From NCBI RefSeq assembly GCF_005239225.2, contig NC_133287.1, forward strand, positions 15,667,493 through 15,731,492: a DNA stretch of 64,000 bases, read 5' to 3'. The first letter of the stretch is position 1, and each line of letters opens with the position of its first letter. The translations under genes were made by a program, and so were the position numbers. Positions 62,628 to 64,000 of the stretch are shown in pieces. The DNA is from Populus alba (Eukaryota > Streptophyta > Magnoliopsida > Malpighiales > Salicaceae). The notes beneath the pieces were generated by a model. It was not told the origin of the DNA. It ran no database searches and saw nothing but the letters and a program-made list of their open reading frames with translations.

Positions 62628-62939
62628 CTGCTTCAGAATTTCCACAAAGTTTTTCTTCAATTAATTCATCAAACAATAAAAGATGAACAATTACTAGATA
62701 AAAGATGAGCAATTACTAGAGAGCCTGGGTGTTTCAAAGGACACTATGACTGATTTTCTATTAAGCATCAAATCAGGCTTGTAATTGAAATCTGTCAGTC
62801 TGTAACAAGTACAAACAACTCAGAGCTGAATACACATTTCAAGCAAATAAGAATCCATTCTCCATTATTTGCTTAACATGTAGCTACTATCTTTGAAAAA
62901 AAAAAAAAGAACTTCTCTTTATGATTGGCACCCAATACC

Positions 62940-63620
62940 CTGACATATCTAAATATCTTTGGAAAAAGAAATAGAAGGATGAAAGGGACAAAACATGGAA
63001 CAAATTTGAACCCAGTATTTATGCCTACCTTAAAACTTCAAAACTTCTAACGTAAAGGGCTTAATCTAATGCACCTATCAAGCATTGTGCTGCATTTGCT
63101 TTATTTACCTTAGTTTAACAAATTTGCAGTCAGGATAGGTTCAGTGTCATGAATTTGGATTAGAAGAGGGACTTCTCTTGAGAATCGAAAATCATCAGAA
63201 ACAAAAATGACAAAATGTTGGCAGAGTGAGACTTAGAATTGAAAGAGATTATCCACCCAAGAAAGGGTTACAAAGAGACAAAGTATAGAACAAGATTTGC
63301 CAGTAATTATGCTTCCCATGTAAACTTCGAACCTCAAATCATTTGATGTATGCCAACATTTTGTCATTTTTATTAGAGATTGGTGTATGTGTTTAGTCTA
63401 GTTATAGGGCTTAATTTGATGTATGCCACAAACCATTCTGCTGCATTCACTGCATTGATTTTAATTCGACAAACTTGGTATTGGAACAGGTTCAACATCT
63501 AGCGTTCAGGCTGGAAAGGGACTAACTATCATGAAAAAGAAAAATGAAGAAATGTTGCCAATGAAGACTTGGAACTGAAAGAAAAGACACACAAAAAAGG
63601 GTACCTAAGGGACAACGTAA
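62940..63620. repeat. Degenerate ~340-bp tandem repeat upstream of the visible B3 exons
   Basis: Blocks recur at a spacing of about 340-350 bp: 'caaatttgcagtc...ataggttcag' near 63119 and 'caaacttggtatt...acaggttcaa' near 63470; 'tgttggcag...gaattgaaag' near 63215 and 'tgttgccaa...gaactgaaag' near 63553. A third partial unit may precede. It is probably intronic. Confidence 0.5.
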
Positions 63621-64000
63621 GATGTTCCAAAAAGGAGTGCACAAGTTCCCCAGACAGGAAAAGATGATAGCAGCTTATTCTAGGTCATAATTTTGCTTAA
63701 CATTGCTTTAGCAATGCTTAATTGCTGTCAAAGTGAAAAGGTTCAAAACAGGGTTAATATTTCCAGTTCACAGAGGACAGCAACTACAGTATACTGGTGA
63801 TCTCGATGCTCCCTGAGGCTATCATCATTTCACCCAAAAATTTACTGGCAGGGTTCACCAAATCTGACATTTCAAACCACAAATTGCTTTAAAAAGCCCT
63901 AGAACCTCGAAGAAACAGCAAACAGCTGGAAAAGGCACAGGATACATAGCAAACTAAGTAGAAGAAAAGAACCATAACAAAGTCCCTCAGCACAAGATAG
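63621..64000. other. Window edge, no supported feature
   Basis: No open frame on the minus strand here fits an N-terminal exon of the B3 protein. The sequence is probably intron or upstream region. Confidence 0.4.

Overview
The window is nuclear DNA of a flowering plant, a eudicot: A+T-rich, with intron-rich genes separated by degraded transposable elements. Five genes match, in content, an Arabidopsis chromosome 3 block I recall as At3g19184-At3g19240 (B3 factor, ATG2, small unknown protein, RAD54, VID27-like). A short T-rich repeat with a 'gatgtgctgatgt' core resembles one I associate with poplar and willow, so Populus/Salix is my best guess for the organism. That is inference, not proof.

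Layout. 1-1732: end of a deleted hAT transposon. 2333-5259 (-): VID27-like (CYPRO4) protein, 2 exons. 7950-10282 (-): CGI121/TPRKB-like KEOPS subunit, 6 exons. 10433-10505 (-): tRNA-Arg(CCU). 11568-15988: hAT element with a broken transposase and an intact 8-bp target duplication. About 16.4-21.1 kb: degraded Gypsy-type gag/LTR locus, interrupted by a 769-bp hAT MITE and a 1.7-kb solo LTR. 21.2-21.5 kb: laccase gene fragment. 21.5-24.3 kb: duplicated AT-rich repeat. 25992-33956 (+): RAD54 helicase, 21 exons, with an E2F site upstream. 35796-36463 (+): small uncharacterised plant protein. 38266-48023 (-): ATG2, 13 exons, two of whose introns need GC donors. 48.3-59.3 kb: repeats, including a 66-bp tandem array split by a second solo LTR and a second gag/LTR locus. 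60388 to beyond about 62627 (-): B3-domain protein whose 5' end lies off the window or in unresolved exons.

The host genes are housekeeping functions that do not form one pathway: tRNA t6A modification, homologous recombination, autophagy, transcription and a VID27-like protein. The one functional echo is that tRNA-Arg(CCU) should be a t6A substrate and sits 150 bp upstream of a KEOPS subunit gene.

The most unusual structure is the 66-bp array. Each unit carries two inverted repeats, and one unit has paired changes that keep its stem. The same two-stem plan recurs in the two gag/LTR loci. All exon boundaries come from reading splice signals and frame by eye, with protein families recognised from memory; no search was run.
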